Origin: Spirochaetia bacterium
GTDB taxonomy: Bacteria > Spirochaetota > Spirochaetia > Treponematales > Breznakiellaceae
Direction of reading: 5' to 3'
Length of the DNA stretch: 38,333 bases
Assembly (NCBI GenBank): GCA_026002025.1
Contig: BOAU01000011.1
Span: 1-38,333 of the forward strand
Position 1 is the stretch's first letter, and the number at the start of each line of letters is the position of its first letter. Positions 25,402 through 32,893 of this stretch are shown piece after piece. Position numbers and translations under genes: made by a program. The notes beneath the pieces are model-generated. The model did no database searches and was not told the DNA's origin. It saw nothing but the letters and a program-made list of their open reading frames with translations.

Positions 25402-26103
25402 ATGCTTCAAATGATCGGCATTATGCTCAAGGGCGCGGGGGTCTCCCTGGAGGTGTTTTTTCTCACCCTCCTCTTTTCCCTGCCCCTGGCTCTGCCGATT
25501 GCGTTGGGGCGGATGTCGAAAAACTGGCTGCTCCGCAATGTCATCAACTTCTACCTTTTGATAATGCGGGGCACCCCCCTTATTTTGCAGCTTATCTTTA
25601 TCTATTTTGCCCCCAAGTATCTTTTGAAATTTTTAAGCGACAATTTTTCCGCTTATATTAGCTCCCAAAATTTCTGGGATGCCCTGCGGTTTTTTCTTTC
25701 CTATAACCGGTTCACTGCGGTGATCATCGCCTTTGCGCTGAACTACGCCGCCTACTTCGCGGAGATTTACCGGGGCGGGATCGAGGCCATTCCACGGGGG
25801 CAATACGAAGCTGCTAAAGTCCTGGGCTTTACCGGCAACCAGACCTTTGTCCGTATCGTGATGCCCCAGGTGATCAAGCGGATTCTGCCCGCCATGGGGA
25901 ACGAGGTGATCACCCTGGTAAAGGACACGGCCCTGGCCCAGATCATCGGTGTGGCGGAACTTTTCCACGCGGCCCAGAACGCGGCGGCACGGGAATTTTC
26001 CACCACCCCCATTTTTGTGGCGGGACTTTTCTATCTTCTGATGAACTGGGTGGTTTCGGTGGTCTTTGCCCAATACGAAAAAAAACTTTCGTACTATCAC
26101 TAG
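25402..26103 (+). CDS. Polar amino-acid ABC transporter permease (HisM/GlnP type)
   Basis: 233 residues with five or six membrane helices. Characteristic segments are LPIALGRMSKNWLLRNVINFYLLIMRGTPLILQL, FALNYAAYFAEIYRGGIEAIPRGQYEAAKVLGF and the coupling-loop pattern that follows, with [22 protein letters not shown]. These match His/Glu/Gln-type inner-membrane permeases. A stretch of about 30 residues after the first loop (APKYLLKFLSDNFSAYISSQNF) is longer than usual. It works as a homodimer with the ATPase encoded 20 bases downstream. Confidence 0.9.
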   Translation: MLQMIGIMLKGAGVSLEVFFLTLLFSLPLALPIALGRMSKNWLLRNVINFYLLIMRGTPLILQLIFIYFAPKYLLKFLSDNFSAYISSQNFWDALRFFLSYNRFTAVIIAFALNYAAYFAEIYRGGIEAIPRGQYEAAKVLGFTGNQTFVRIVMPQVIKRILPAMGNEVITLVKDTALAQIIGVAELFHAAQNAAAREFSTTPIFVAGLFYLLMNWVVSVVFAQYEKKLSYYH

Positions 26104-26123
26104 TACCATGAAGAGGAGACTGA

Positions 26124-26870
26124 ATGGAAATAATTACCGTCCGGGGAATCTCAAAATCCTTCGGCCCCTTACAGGTACTCAAGGACATATCCTTCACCGT
26201 TAATCAGGGGGAAGTGGTGGCCATTTTGGGGCCTTCGGGGTCGGGGAAGTCCACCCTGCTCCGGTGCATCACCCACCTGGAACTGGTGGAAGGGGGGAGT
26301 ATCAGCCTTACGGGCAGGGATATGGTGAAGGACGGGGTTTATGTGCAGGCGGAACAGCTCCGGGAGATATGCCTTAAGGTGGGGCTGGTGTTCCAGAACT
26401 TCAACCTCTTCCCCCACTTTTCTGTTTTGCGGAACATCACCGAGGCCCAGGTCCATGTGCTCCGCCGGGACAAGAAAACGGCCGCGGACCGGGCCGCGGC
26501 GCTTCTTGAAAAAATGGGCCTTTCCGACAAGGCCGCTTCCTATCCCGGTGAACTTTCCGGGGGTCAGCAGCAGCGGGTTTCGATTGCCCGCGCCCTGGCC
26601 CTGGACCCGGAGGTCCTCTTTTTTGATGAACCCACCAGCGCCCTGGACCCGGAACTGACCGGGGACATCCTCAAGGTAATCCGCAGCCTGGCGGCGGAAA
26701 AAATGACCATGGTCATCGTGACCCACGAAATCCCCTTTGCCCGCGAAGTGGCAGACCGGGTCCTCTTTATGGACGGCGGCGCATTCATCGAAGAAGGCCC
26801 CGCCGCCGAGGTCATCGACAATCCCCGGCTGGACCGCACCCGCTCCTTCCTGGCGCGGCTCAACCGATAG
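26124..26870 (+). CDS. Polar amino-acid ABC transporter ATP-binding protein (GlnQ type)
   Basis: 248 residues with Walker A GPSGSGKST (about residue 35), Q-loop VFQNFNLFPHFSVL, signature LSGGQQQRVSIARAL and Walker B VLFFDEPTSALDPE, followed by the H-loop VTHEIPFAREV. GAGGAG precedes the start. This is the ATP-hydrolysing subunit of the amino-acid importer. A bidirectional terminator shared with flaB lies right after it. Confidence 0.93.
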   Translation: MEIITVRGISKSFGPLQVLKDISFTVNQGEVVAILGPSGSGKSTLLRCITHLELVEGGSISLTGRDMVKDGVYVQAEQLREICLKVGLVFQNFNLFPHFSVLRNITEAQVHVLRRDKKTAADRAAALLEKMGLSDKAASYPGELSGGQQQRVSIARALALDPEVLFFDEPTSALDPELTGDILKVIRSLAAEKMTMVIVTHEIPFAREVADRVLFMDGGAFIEEGPAAEVIDNPRLDRTRSFLARLNR

Positions 26871-26892
26871 GCTTAAAGGACTTGTTGAATAA

Positions 26893-26935
26893 CAAAAGCC
26901 GTCCCGGCCAATAAACCGGAACGGCTTTTGTTTTT
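26893..26935. terminator. Bidirectional terminator between glnQ-like gene and flaB
   Basis: CAAAAGCCGT..CCGG pairs with CCGG.ACGGCTTTTG, flanked by A-rich and T-rich sides (TTTTTG on plus, TTATTC on minus), so it can stop transcription from both the transporter operon and the convergent flagellin gene. Confidence 0.85.
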
Positions 26936-26956
26936 GCTTACGCGGCTCTTGAAAAA

Positions 26957-27817
26957 TTATTGCAGAAGCTGGAGAACCGACTGGCCCCGCTGATTGGCCT
27001 GGGCGAGCATCGCGGTACCGGACTGGCTGAGGATCTGGTTCTTGGTATAGGTAACCATTTCATCCGCCATGTTGGTGTCCCGGATGCGGGATTCGGCGGC
27101 CTGCAGGTTTTCCGCACCGATATCAATGCCGCGGATTGCGTGCTCCAGACGATTCTGGTAGGCGCCAAGATCTGAACGCTGCTTGCTGATACGCTTGAGC
27201 GCTTCATCAAGGGTTCCAATGGCGCGGTTGGCGCTGTCCGGGTCGGTAAATGAAAGAATCGTATCATCACCGACGTTCCGCATCCCAAGGCTCTTCGTGG
27301 TCATGGTGCCGATAAACACCTGCTCCCGCTGATCCATGTTGGCGCCGATGTGGAGCCACATGGAGGCGGTAACCACATTCTCGCCTACTTCCCGGGCAAA
27401 GCGGCCGGTCAGCAGGTTCATCCCGTTGAACTGGGCATGGGACGCAACCCGGTCTACTTCGTCAATCAAGGCCGACACTTCGATCTGAATGTAGGTCCGG
27501 TCCTCATCGGTATAGATACCGTTGGCAGCCTGGACCGCCAATTCGCGGAGACGCTGAATAATATCCTGGGATTCCTGTAAATAACCTTCTGTTGTTTGTA
27601 TGAATGAAATGCCGTTCTGGGCGTTGGTAGACGCCTGGTTTAAACCCCGAATTTGGCTCCGCATTTTTTCAGATACGGCGAGCCCCGAAGCATCATCACC
27701 TGCGCGGTTGATGCGTAATCCGCTGGCAAGTTTCTCCTGGTTTTTGTCCAGATTGCCCTGGGTAACCTTGAGGGACCTGTCGGCAAACATCGCGCTTAAG
27801 TTATGATTGATAATCAT
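26957..27817 (-). CDS. flaB: Flagellar filament core flagellin FlaB (copy A)
   Basis: 286 residues from the second ATG of an ATGATG pair (27817), giving [20 protein letters not shown], the standard spirochaetal FlaB start. The D0/D1 coiled-coil ends are intact: [29 protein letters not shown] in the N-terminal part and the C-terminal [27 protein letters not shown]. There is no variable D2/D3 domain, as expected for periplasmic flagella. The protein is exported by the flagellar type III system and forms the filament core with FlaA as sheath. A sigma-28 promoter lies at 27929-27955. The coding sequence is very similar to the next flaB, with nearly identical 3' ends. Confidence 0.96.
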   Translation of the reverse strand: MIINHNLSAMFADRSLKVTQGNLDKNQEKLASGLRINRAGDDASGLAVSEKMRSQIRGLNQASTNAQNGISFIQTTEGYLQESQDIIQRLRELAVQAANGIYTDEDRTYIQIEVSALIDEVDRVASHAQFNGMNLLTGRFAREVGENVVTASMWLHIGANMDQREQVFIGTMTTKSLGMRNVGDDTILSFTDPDSANRAIGTLDEALKRISKQRSDLGAYQNRLEHAIRGIDIGAENLQAAESRIRDTNMADEMVTYTKNQILSQSGTAMLAQANQRGQSVLQLLQ

Positions 27818-27928
27818 CATTCCTCCCTGTGCCTTTTCGATGTACTCGTCATTCCCTGATGGCAATCATCGTCATGGCTCCATTAATAACTTGTGTGCCA
27901 TAGGGTTTCCCATCCGGTCACAATATAA

Positions 27929-27955
27929 ATATCGGATTTTGCAGATGGACCTTTA
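27929..27955 (-). promoter_or_regulatory. Sigma-28 promoter of flaB copy A
   Basis: On the minus strand TAAA, 15 bases, then TCCGATAT, close to the FliA consensus TAAA-N15-GCCGATAA. The same spacing and -10 sequence recur before the second flaB. Leader of about 100 bases. Confidence 0.8.
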
Positions 27956-27985
27956 GAAAATTCGTGTGGGTACAGGCGTCCGGAT

Positions 27986-28020
27986 AAAAAAAGGCCGTTC
28001 CGGCATATAGCCGGAACGGC
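27986..28020 (-). terminator. Terminator of flaB copy B
   Basis: GCCGTTCCGG-CTATATG-CCGGAACGGC followed by seven T residues on the minus strand; a strong intrinsic terminator separating the two flagellin genes. Confidence 0.92.
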
Positions 28021-28030
28021 GCCTTCCCGT

Positions 28031-28081
28031 GGGAAAATGCAGGCATTTTCCCTTAGGAGTTTTTCCTTTCGGAAAAACTCC
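28031..28081 (-). repeat. Two perfect hairpins in the 3' untranslated part of flaB copy B
   Basis: GGGAAAATGC-AG-GCATTTTCCC (28031-28052) and an 11-bp stem with a 4-base loop (28056-28081). On the flaB transcript the second loop reads GAAA, a GNRA tetraloop. They lie between the stop codon and the terminator. Confidence 0.75.
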
Positions 28082-28097
28082 CGGAACGTCTTCTGCG

Positions 28098-28958
28098 CTA
28101 TTGCAGAAGCTGGAGAACCGACTGGCCCCGCTGATTGGCCTGAGCGAGCATCGCGGTACCGGACTGGCTGAGGATCTGGTTCTTGGTGTAGGTAACCATC
28201 TCGTTCGCCATGTTGGTATCACGGATGCGGGATTCGGCAGCCTGCAAATTTTCGGCTCCGATATCAAGGCCGCGGACCGCGTGTTCCATACGGTTCTGGT
28301 AGGCGCCAAGATCAGCACGTTGTTTGTTGATGATCTTGATCGCCGAGTCAAGGGTTCCAATGGCACGGTTGGCACTCTCCGAATCGGACAGTGAAAGAAT
28401 CGAATCGTCACCTACGGTCCGGACCCCAAGGCCCTTCGCAGTCATGGTGCCGATAAACACCTGCTCCCGCTGATCCATGTTGGCGCCGATATGGAGCCAC
28501 ATAGAGGCGGTAACCACATTCTCACCGGTGAGCCGGCCGAAACGGCCGGTCAGCAGGTTCATCCCGTTGAACTGGGCATGGGATGCAATCCGATCTACTT
28601 CGTCAATCAATGCCGACACTTCGATCTGAATGTACATCCGGTCTTCTTCGGTATAAATACCGTTAGCAGACTGGACTGCCAGTTCGCGGAGGCGCTGAAC
28701 GATATCTTCGGTTTCCTGAAGGTAACCTTCCGTTGTTTGAATGAACGAAATACCGTTCTGGGCGTTTTGAGACGCCTGATTCAAACCCCGAACCTGGCTG
28801 CGCATCTTTTCAGAAACAGCGAGCCCCGAAGCATCATCACCTGCGCGGTTGATGCGTAATCCGCTGGCAAGTTTCTCCTGGTTTTTGTCCAGATACGTCT
28901 GGGTGACCTTGAGGGACCTGTCGGCAAACATCGCGCTTAAGTTGTGATTAATAATCAT
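28098..28958 (-). CDS. flaB: Flagellar filament core flagellin FlaB (copy B)
   Basis: 286 residues from ATG 28958 with AAAGGAG upstream. It begins [27 protein letters not shown] and has the same layout as copy A, with short differences around residues 140-150 ([11 protein letters not shown] instead of [11 protein letters not shown]) and near 200. Both are complete, so the filament is probably made from at least two FlaB proteins, as in other treponemes. It has its own sigma-28 promoter 296 bases upstream and an exceptionally structured leader, plus hairpins before its terminator, whereas copy A has a short leader. This points to separate expression control. Confidence 0.96.
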   Translation of the reverse strand: MIINHNLSAMFADRSLKVTQTYLDKNQEKLASGLRINRAGDDASGLAVSEKMRSQVRGLNQASQNAQNGISFIQTTEGYLQETEDIVQRLRELAVQSANGIYTEEDRMYIQIEVSALIDEVDRIASHAQFNGMNLLTGRFGRLTGENVVTASMWLHIGANMDQREQVFIGTMTAKGLGVRTVGDDSILSLSDSESANRAIGTLDSAIKIINKQRADLGAYQNRMEHAVRGLDIGAENLQAAESRIRDTNMANEMVTYTKNQILSQSGTAMLAQANQRGQSVLQLLQ

Positions 28959-29253
28959 AAATGCACTCCTTTGGTTGTTTTCAGCGCGCCGCCATCCCCT
29001 GATGACGATCACGCCGCGGCATCCGTGCCGTAACAAAAACACTTTCGTGTTTTTGTTTTGGAGTTTTCCTTACGGAAAACTCCCTATTGTGTGCCTGACA
29101 AAACCGGTTTACCGGTTTTGCCCTGAACCCTCAACCCACCCGTTCCCGGAAGGGTGAGGTGAAACGGCTTCGTTTTCTAAACGCCGCCGTTCCTCCCGGA
29201 CTCTGACCACGGAGGCCCAACGGGCGCATGATCCTCATCCGGTTTCATGATAA
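28959..29253 (-). promoter_or_regulatory. Long structured 5' leader of flaB copy B
   Basis: No gene is visible in this gap of almost 300 bases. Counting from the sigma-28 site, the transcript leader would be about 290 bases. It contains perfect hairpins at 29032-29057 (11-bp stem, loop GAAA on the transcript), 29060-29083 (10-bp stem, loop GTAA) and 29099-29120 (9-bp stem, loop TAAA), plus an imperfect one near 29161-29177. The consecutive stems suggest control of mRNA stability or translation. Confidence 0.6.
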
Positions 29254-29280
29254 ATATCGGAGTTTTGGGAAAATGCTTTA
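29254..29280 (-). promoter_or_regulatory. Sigma-28 promoter of flaB copy B
   Basis: On the minus strand TAAA, 15 bases, TCCGATAT, the same -10 and spacing as the promoter of copy A. The extended match TCCGATATTTAT is shared by both. Confidence 0.8.
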
Positions 29281-29336
29281 GGGAAATTTTGAAGAAATTA
29301 TCGGTAGCTTGCTTTTTTATGCCAGAATAGGGTTGT

Positions 29337-31769
29337 TCAATAAGTCCATTTTACCCCAAAGCTGGGAAGCGGTATGGCAAGCTCTGTCATTACCGCCATG
29401 CCCCCGGCGGTCTCTTCCTTGCCTGAATAGGGGTTGATCACGGTGGACTTGATCGAAGGCAGCAGGGGGCCCAGGAGATTTTCTACGCCCAGGTAAATTT
29501 CCGTGCGGACCTTGCTGTTGGGTTTATACAAGTACCAGGAAAATTTGATGTCCAGGGGCAGGGAAAAACCGGTCCGTTCCGGTTCATCGGCGTAGAGCGG
29601 AACATAGAGATTGATAAGCTGTCCATCTGCCGCGGGTACGGATGCGGTGCTTACGGATTTTATCGCCCGCGCAAGTTTGCCGCTGGCAAAGCCCAGATGC
29701 GCGGCAATGTGGAAACGTTCCAGGGGCTTTATGTTGAGGACCAAATTCAGCGTGTGAAAGCGGTGAAATAAAGGATAGTACCAACCGGCAAGATCGCGGT
29801 ACTGCACATCGTTCCATGAATAGGAAATCCAGCCGTCCCAATAGCGGCTTTCTGTTTTTTGCAGAAGAAGATCAAAACCCCAAACGCGCCCTTCGCCGTC
29901 AAACTGATAAACCGTCTCATTGACGGAGATGCGATTGGCAAGGGTGCGGTCAAACAGCAGTTTGTAGTAGCCTTCGACGCTGAACCGCAGCCCGAAAGAA
30001 AAATCCACCGCAGTCCCGATCAGGTTTGTCCAGGAACGGACGGGCTTTAAAATAAAATCATCGTTGATTTTGTTTTTTTCAAGGTACCGCAGATTGGGGT
30101 CCGCTGCGGAAAAGAGGCCCGTCCCCGCGGTCACGTTCCATGCTTCCACAGGGCCGCGGTTTTCCAGGACAAGAAAATCAAGGTTAAGCCGGGGGCTGAA
30201 AACCGGGGCGGCGGAGAGGCTTAGATCATCCTCACCCAAAAGAAGCTGATGATCGAAGCGCAGCCCCAGTTCCGCGCCGAATTTTCTGCCCGGCGTCAAA
30301 TATTCCAGCAGGGTATAGGCGGACGAAAAAAAAGCATCGCTGCGGGCATCTACGGCGGGATCAAGGGGCGCAGAGGATGAGGACGCGGCGATCCGCGCAG
30401 CACCGGGATCGGAATCTTCCCGGTTAAAGGACCAGTTGGAATAGCGTTCGTGCGCGCCCGCGGCAAAGAGGAGCCCCGGCAGGGCCCGGCCCAAATCCCA
30501 GTCAAAATCAATGCGGCCCTGGGCGTGGATGGTCCGGTCGGTGCGGTGGTGGTATTCCTCTTCCTCAAGGGGAACCGAGCGGACCGAGAGTTTGTCCTCC
30601 CTGTCGATATGGGCGTTTGTCTCGTTCAGCCCCGCGCCCAGGCTGGCCTTGAGCAGCATGTCATTCCGGGGGTTAAATATGATACCCGTATTGAGGAATC
30701 CGATCTTATTGTCAAAGAAATGGCTCATGGAGGAGGTGCCCGTCAAATCGGACTCATCAACATCGTTGATATAGGAGAAGCCGATGCCGTCGCCGCCGAA
30801 GTAACCGTTCAGCGTCAATTCAAGATCGGGGTTGAGGCGGTAGTTGGCGGAAATCGCGCCGCTTGCTATCCAGGGGGCCTGTTTTACATTGCGGGATATG
30901 GGCATAAAAAGATGGGCCAGTTCGATAAAGGGCTGCCACCAGGTGAGCTTCCCCATGATCATGATCCCGCCCCGTGATACCCCATTGGACGGCAGGGGAA
31001 AGGAAAGGCTCAGATCCGCCGCGTTGGTTGAAAGCCCCAGGGTAAATTCGGTATTCTCCGCTGAAGGCTGCTTTGAGGAAAGTTCCAGCAGGCCGGAAAC
31101 GGTGTTCCCGTAGCGGGCGGAAAAAACCCCGTGGCTGAGCCGGGCGCTTTCGATCATCCGGGGATCAAAGATGGAAAAACCGCCGTCCCAATGGTAGGGG
31201 TTTTCGATATAAAAACCGTCCAGCGCCGCCATGAGATCTCCGGGTTCCCCGCCGCGGATCGAAGGCATGGCGTCAAAAAAACCCGTGTACCCCACGCCAG
31301 GGAGCAGCTTGACGGCGGTCATGGTATCTTCAATAAGACCGGTTTCCGCGGTCCGGGACAAAACTTCCCCGCCGATTGTTGCCCCGCGGCCGTCACTCCT
31401 GCCGACATCAGTATTACTGTTGCCGACACGATCGGCCTCTATGACCAGCGCCTGGTTTTCCATCAATCCCTGTAAATGCAATGGGGCTGTAAAGAAATCC
31501 CCTTGAAGGGGAATGGGCAGCCGCAGATTCGTATAGCCCGGATAGGCAATGGAGATGATCACTTCACGGTCATCGGGAACCGAAAGGGTCAGCCTGCCCT
31601 GGGCATCAGCAGCATACTCCGCCCCGTCCCATGAACGGATAATTGCTCCCTCAAGGGGCTGATCCAAATCAGCGTCCCGGACAGTAATTTCCACTTCACG
31701 GGCCGCCGCGGAAAACAGGGGAAACAATAACAGTAATACTACGATCGATCTTTTTTTATTTGAATTCAT
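29337..31769 (-). CDS. TonB-dependent outer-membrane receptor
   Basis: 810 residues from ATG 31769, which overlaps the end of the upstream gene by 14 bases. Signal peptide SIVVLLLLFPLFSAAA, then a carboxypeptidase-regulatory-like beta domain at about residues 25-105 (VEITVRDADLDQPLEGAIIRSWDG), a plug domain (LLPGVGYTGFFDAMPSIRGGEPGDLMAALDGFYIENPYHWDGG) and a beta-barrel of about 600 residues with alternating aromatic strands, ending in the terminal aromatic pattern KWTY. It would take up a large or scarce nutrient through the outer membrane using TonB energy; neither TonB nor the ligand is encoded nearby. Two copies of the palindromic motif lie near its start. Confidence 0.85.
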   Translation of the reverse strand: MNSNKKRSIVVLLLLFPLFSAAAREVEITVRDADLDQPLEGAIIRSWDGAEYAADAQGRLTLSVPDDREVIISIAYPGYTNLRLPIPLQGDFFTAPLHLQGLMENQALVIEADRVGNSNTDVGRSDGRGATIGGEVLSRTAETGLIEDTMTAVKLLPGVGYTGFFDAMPSIRGGEPGDLMAALDGFYIENPYHWDGGFSIFDPRMIESARLSHGVFSARYGNTVSGLLELSSKQPSAENTEFTLGLSTNAADLSLSFPLPSNGVSRGGIMIMGKLTWWQPFIELAHLFMPISRNVKQAPWIASGAISANYRLNPDLELTLNGYFGGDGIGFSYINDVDESDLTGTSSMSHFFDNKIGFLNTGIIFNPRNDMLLKASLGAGLNETNAHIDREDKLSVRSVPLEEEEYHHRTDRTIHAQGRIDFDWDLGRALPGLLFAAGAHERYSNWSFNREDSDPGAARIAASSSSAPLDPAVDARSDAFFSSAYTLLEYLTPGRKFGAELGLRFDHQLLLGEDDLSLSAAPVFSPRLNLDFLVLENRGPVEAWNVTAGTGLFSAADPNLRYLEKNKINDDFILKPVRSWTNLIGTAVDFSFGLRFSVEGYYKLLFDRTLANRISVNETVYQFDGEGRVWGFDLLLQKTESRYWDGWISYSWNDVQYRDLAGWYYPLFHRFHTLNLVLNIKPLERFHIAAHLGFASGKLARAIKSVSTASVPAADGQLINLYVPLYADEPERTGFSLPLDIKFSWYLYKPNSKVRTEIYLGVENLLGPLLPSIKSTVINPYSGKEETAGGMAVMTELAIPLPSFGVKWTY
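31409..31419. repeat. CAGTAWTACTG motif, exact copy 6
   Basis: Exact match in the TonB receptor gene; on the coding strand it reads AGT-AAT-ACT (Ser-Asn-Thr). A one-mismatch copy lies at 31731 in the signal-peptide codons. Confidence 0.6.
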
Positions 31770-32043
31770 CCAAAATAAGCGCATTCCCGGGCTTTGAAGC
31801 AAGTGCATTTATTTGCGGGAGAATCCGCTTGAAATGTTCCGAAGCCATGTGCCTGTCCAGGGCCGCCTGGCTGGCCCATTCCTCGATAAAGGCATAGGCG
31901 CCCTTTTCTTTTGGGTCAAAAAAGAGGCGGTACTCAATACAGCCCTCCTCCTTCTGAGTTGCGGCCACCAGTTCCCGGAACAGAGGCTCCACCGTTTTGA
32001 TGTTCTCCGGCTTGATAAAATTCCTTGCGACTACTTTAACCAT
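31756..32043 (-). CDS. Antibiotic biosynthesis monooxygenase (ABM/YgiN-like) domain protein
   Basis: 95 residues from ATG 32043 with AAGGAC upstream. The dimeric ferredoxin-like fold is recognisable from MVKVVARNFIKPENIKTVEPLFRELVAATQKEEGCIEYRLF and FIEEWASQAALDRHMASEHFKRIL, with the conserved His of the DRHMASEHF helix. Members include quinol monooxygenases, heme-degrading IsdG types and proteins of unknown role. It overlaps the TonB receptor start, so both are made from one mRNA; heme uptake and breakdown is a possible but unproven link. Confidence 0.85.
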   Translation of the reverse strand: MVKVVARNFIKPENIKTVEPLFRELVAATQKEEGCIEYRLFFDPKEKGAYAFIEEWASQAALDRHMASEHFKRILPQINALASKPGNALILDEFK

Positions 32044-32065
32044 GTTGTCCTTCCTTTGAAAAATA

Positions 32066-32098
32066 CAAAATACGCAGACTAAAGTCTGACGCATTTTG
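32066..32098. promoter_or_regulatory. Inverted repeat upstream of the ABM/TonB genes
   Basis: CAAAATACGCAGACT-AA-AGTCTGACGCATTTTG can form a stem of about 15 bp with small bulges, 23 bases before the ABM start. It could be an operator or a terminator-like attenuator; on the minus strand it is followed by TATTTTTC. Confidence 0.5.
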
Positions 32099-32307
32099 CA
32101 AGACTTGTCTATTATATGTCAATCCTCAGCACATAGTCTATGAAGAAACCGCTTAACAATGCGAACACAATGGTAAAGGCAGTTCCAGAATGGTTCTGCC
32201 TCCCTGCCGAATTGGCGATACCTCACTTTGAATAAGAATAACCAATTTTTAAAATAGTTGATAGAAGCCGTATTGCCAAATTCCCCCAAATGCCCTAAAC
32301 TATAAGC

Positions 32308-32889
32308 ATGTCAGATCCATTATTCAGCGAAGAAGAAAAAACACATTATACCTACGCCGATTACCTTGCATGGGAAACGGACAAACGGTATGAACTCATG
32401 GACGGCGTGGCCTATATGATGGCTTCACCTTCGGTAATCCATCAGCGGATCAGCAGGGAACTCAGCCGCCAAATCAGCAACTTCCTTTTGGGAAAAACCT
32501 GCGAAGTTTTTGCCGCCCCCCTGGATGTGCGCCTTTTTCCCCGGGAAGACCACACCGACGATACGGTCTTACAGCCGGATTTGCTCGTGGTGTGTGATAA
32601 AACCAGGCTCTCCAAGGGTTCCTGTGACGGCGCCCCGGACCTGGTGATTGAAATTGTTTCTCCATCCAATTCCGTGCAGGAGATAGTTAAAAAATTTAAC
32701 TACTATCTGGACGCCGGGGTCCGGGAATATTGGGTTGTCAATCCTGATGATAAAACAGTACAGGTTCACGTTCTGAAAGAAGGCCATTTTGTATCCACCA
32801 TATATAAAAATGACGGCACCATTCCTGTTTCGATTCTGCCGGGATTGGGGATTGATCTCAAATCCATCTGGGAAGAAAACCCCGCATAA
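32308..32889 (+). CDS. Uma2 (DUF820) family endonuclease-like protein
   Basis: 193 residues. The PD-(D/E)xK pattern is visible: TVLQPDLLVVCD near residue 90, APDLVIEIVSPSN near 110 and YYLDAGVREYWVVNPDDKTV near 140, typical of Uma2 proteins, which are abundant in cyanobacteria and some spirochaetes and possibly nucleases linked to mobile DNA. The N-terminal YTYADYLAWETDKRYELMDGVAYMM is also typical. It stands alone, with a 264-base gap before it that shows no gene, and ends 4 bases from the convergent aminopeptidase gene. Biological role is unknown. Confidence 0.85.
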   Translation: MSDPLFSEEEKTHYTYADYLAWETDKRYELMDGVAYMMASPSVIHQRISRELSRQISNFLLGKTCEVFAAPLDVRLFPREDHTDDTVLQPDLLVVCDKTRLSKGSCDGAPDLVIEIVSPSNSVQEIVKKFNYYLDAGVREYWVVNPDDKTVQVHVLKEGHFVSTIYKNDGTIPVSILPGLGIDLKSIWEENPA

Positions 32890-32893
32890 AGAA

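Noticed and set aside
26957..29042. CRISPR-like or tandem repeat signal in the flagellin region
   Set aside because: The repetition is fully explained by two paralogous flaB genes.
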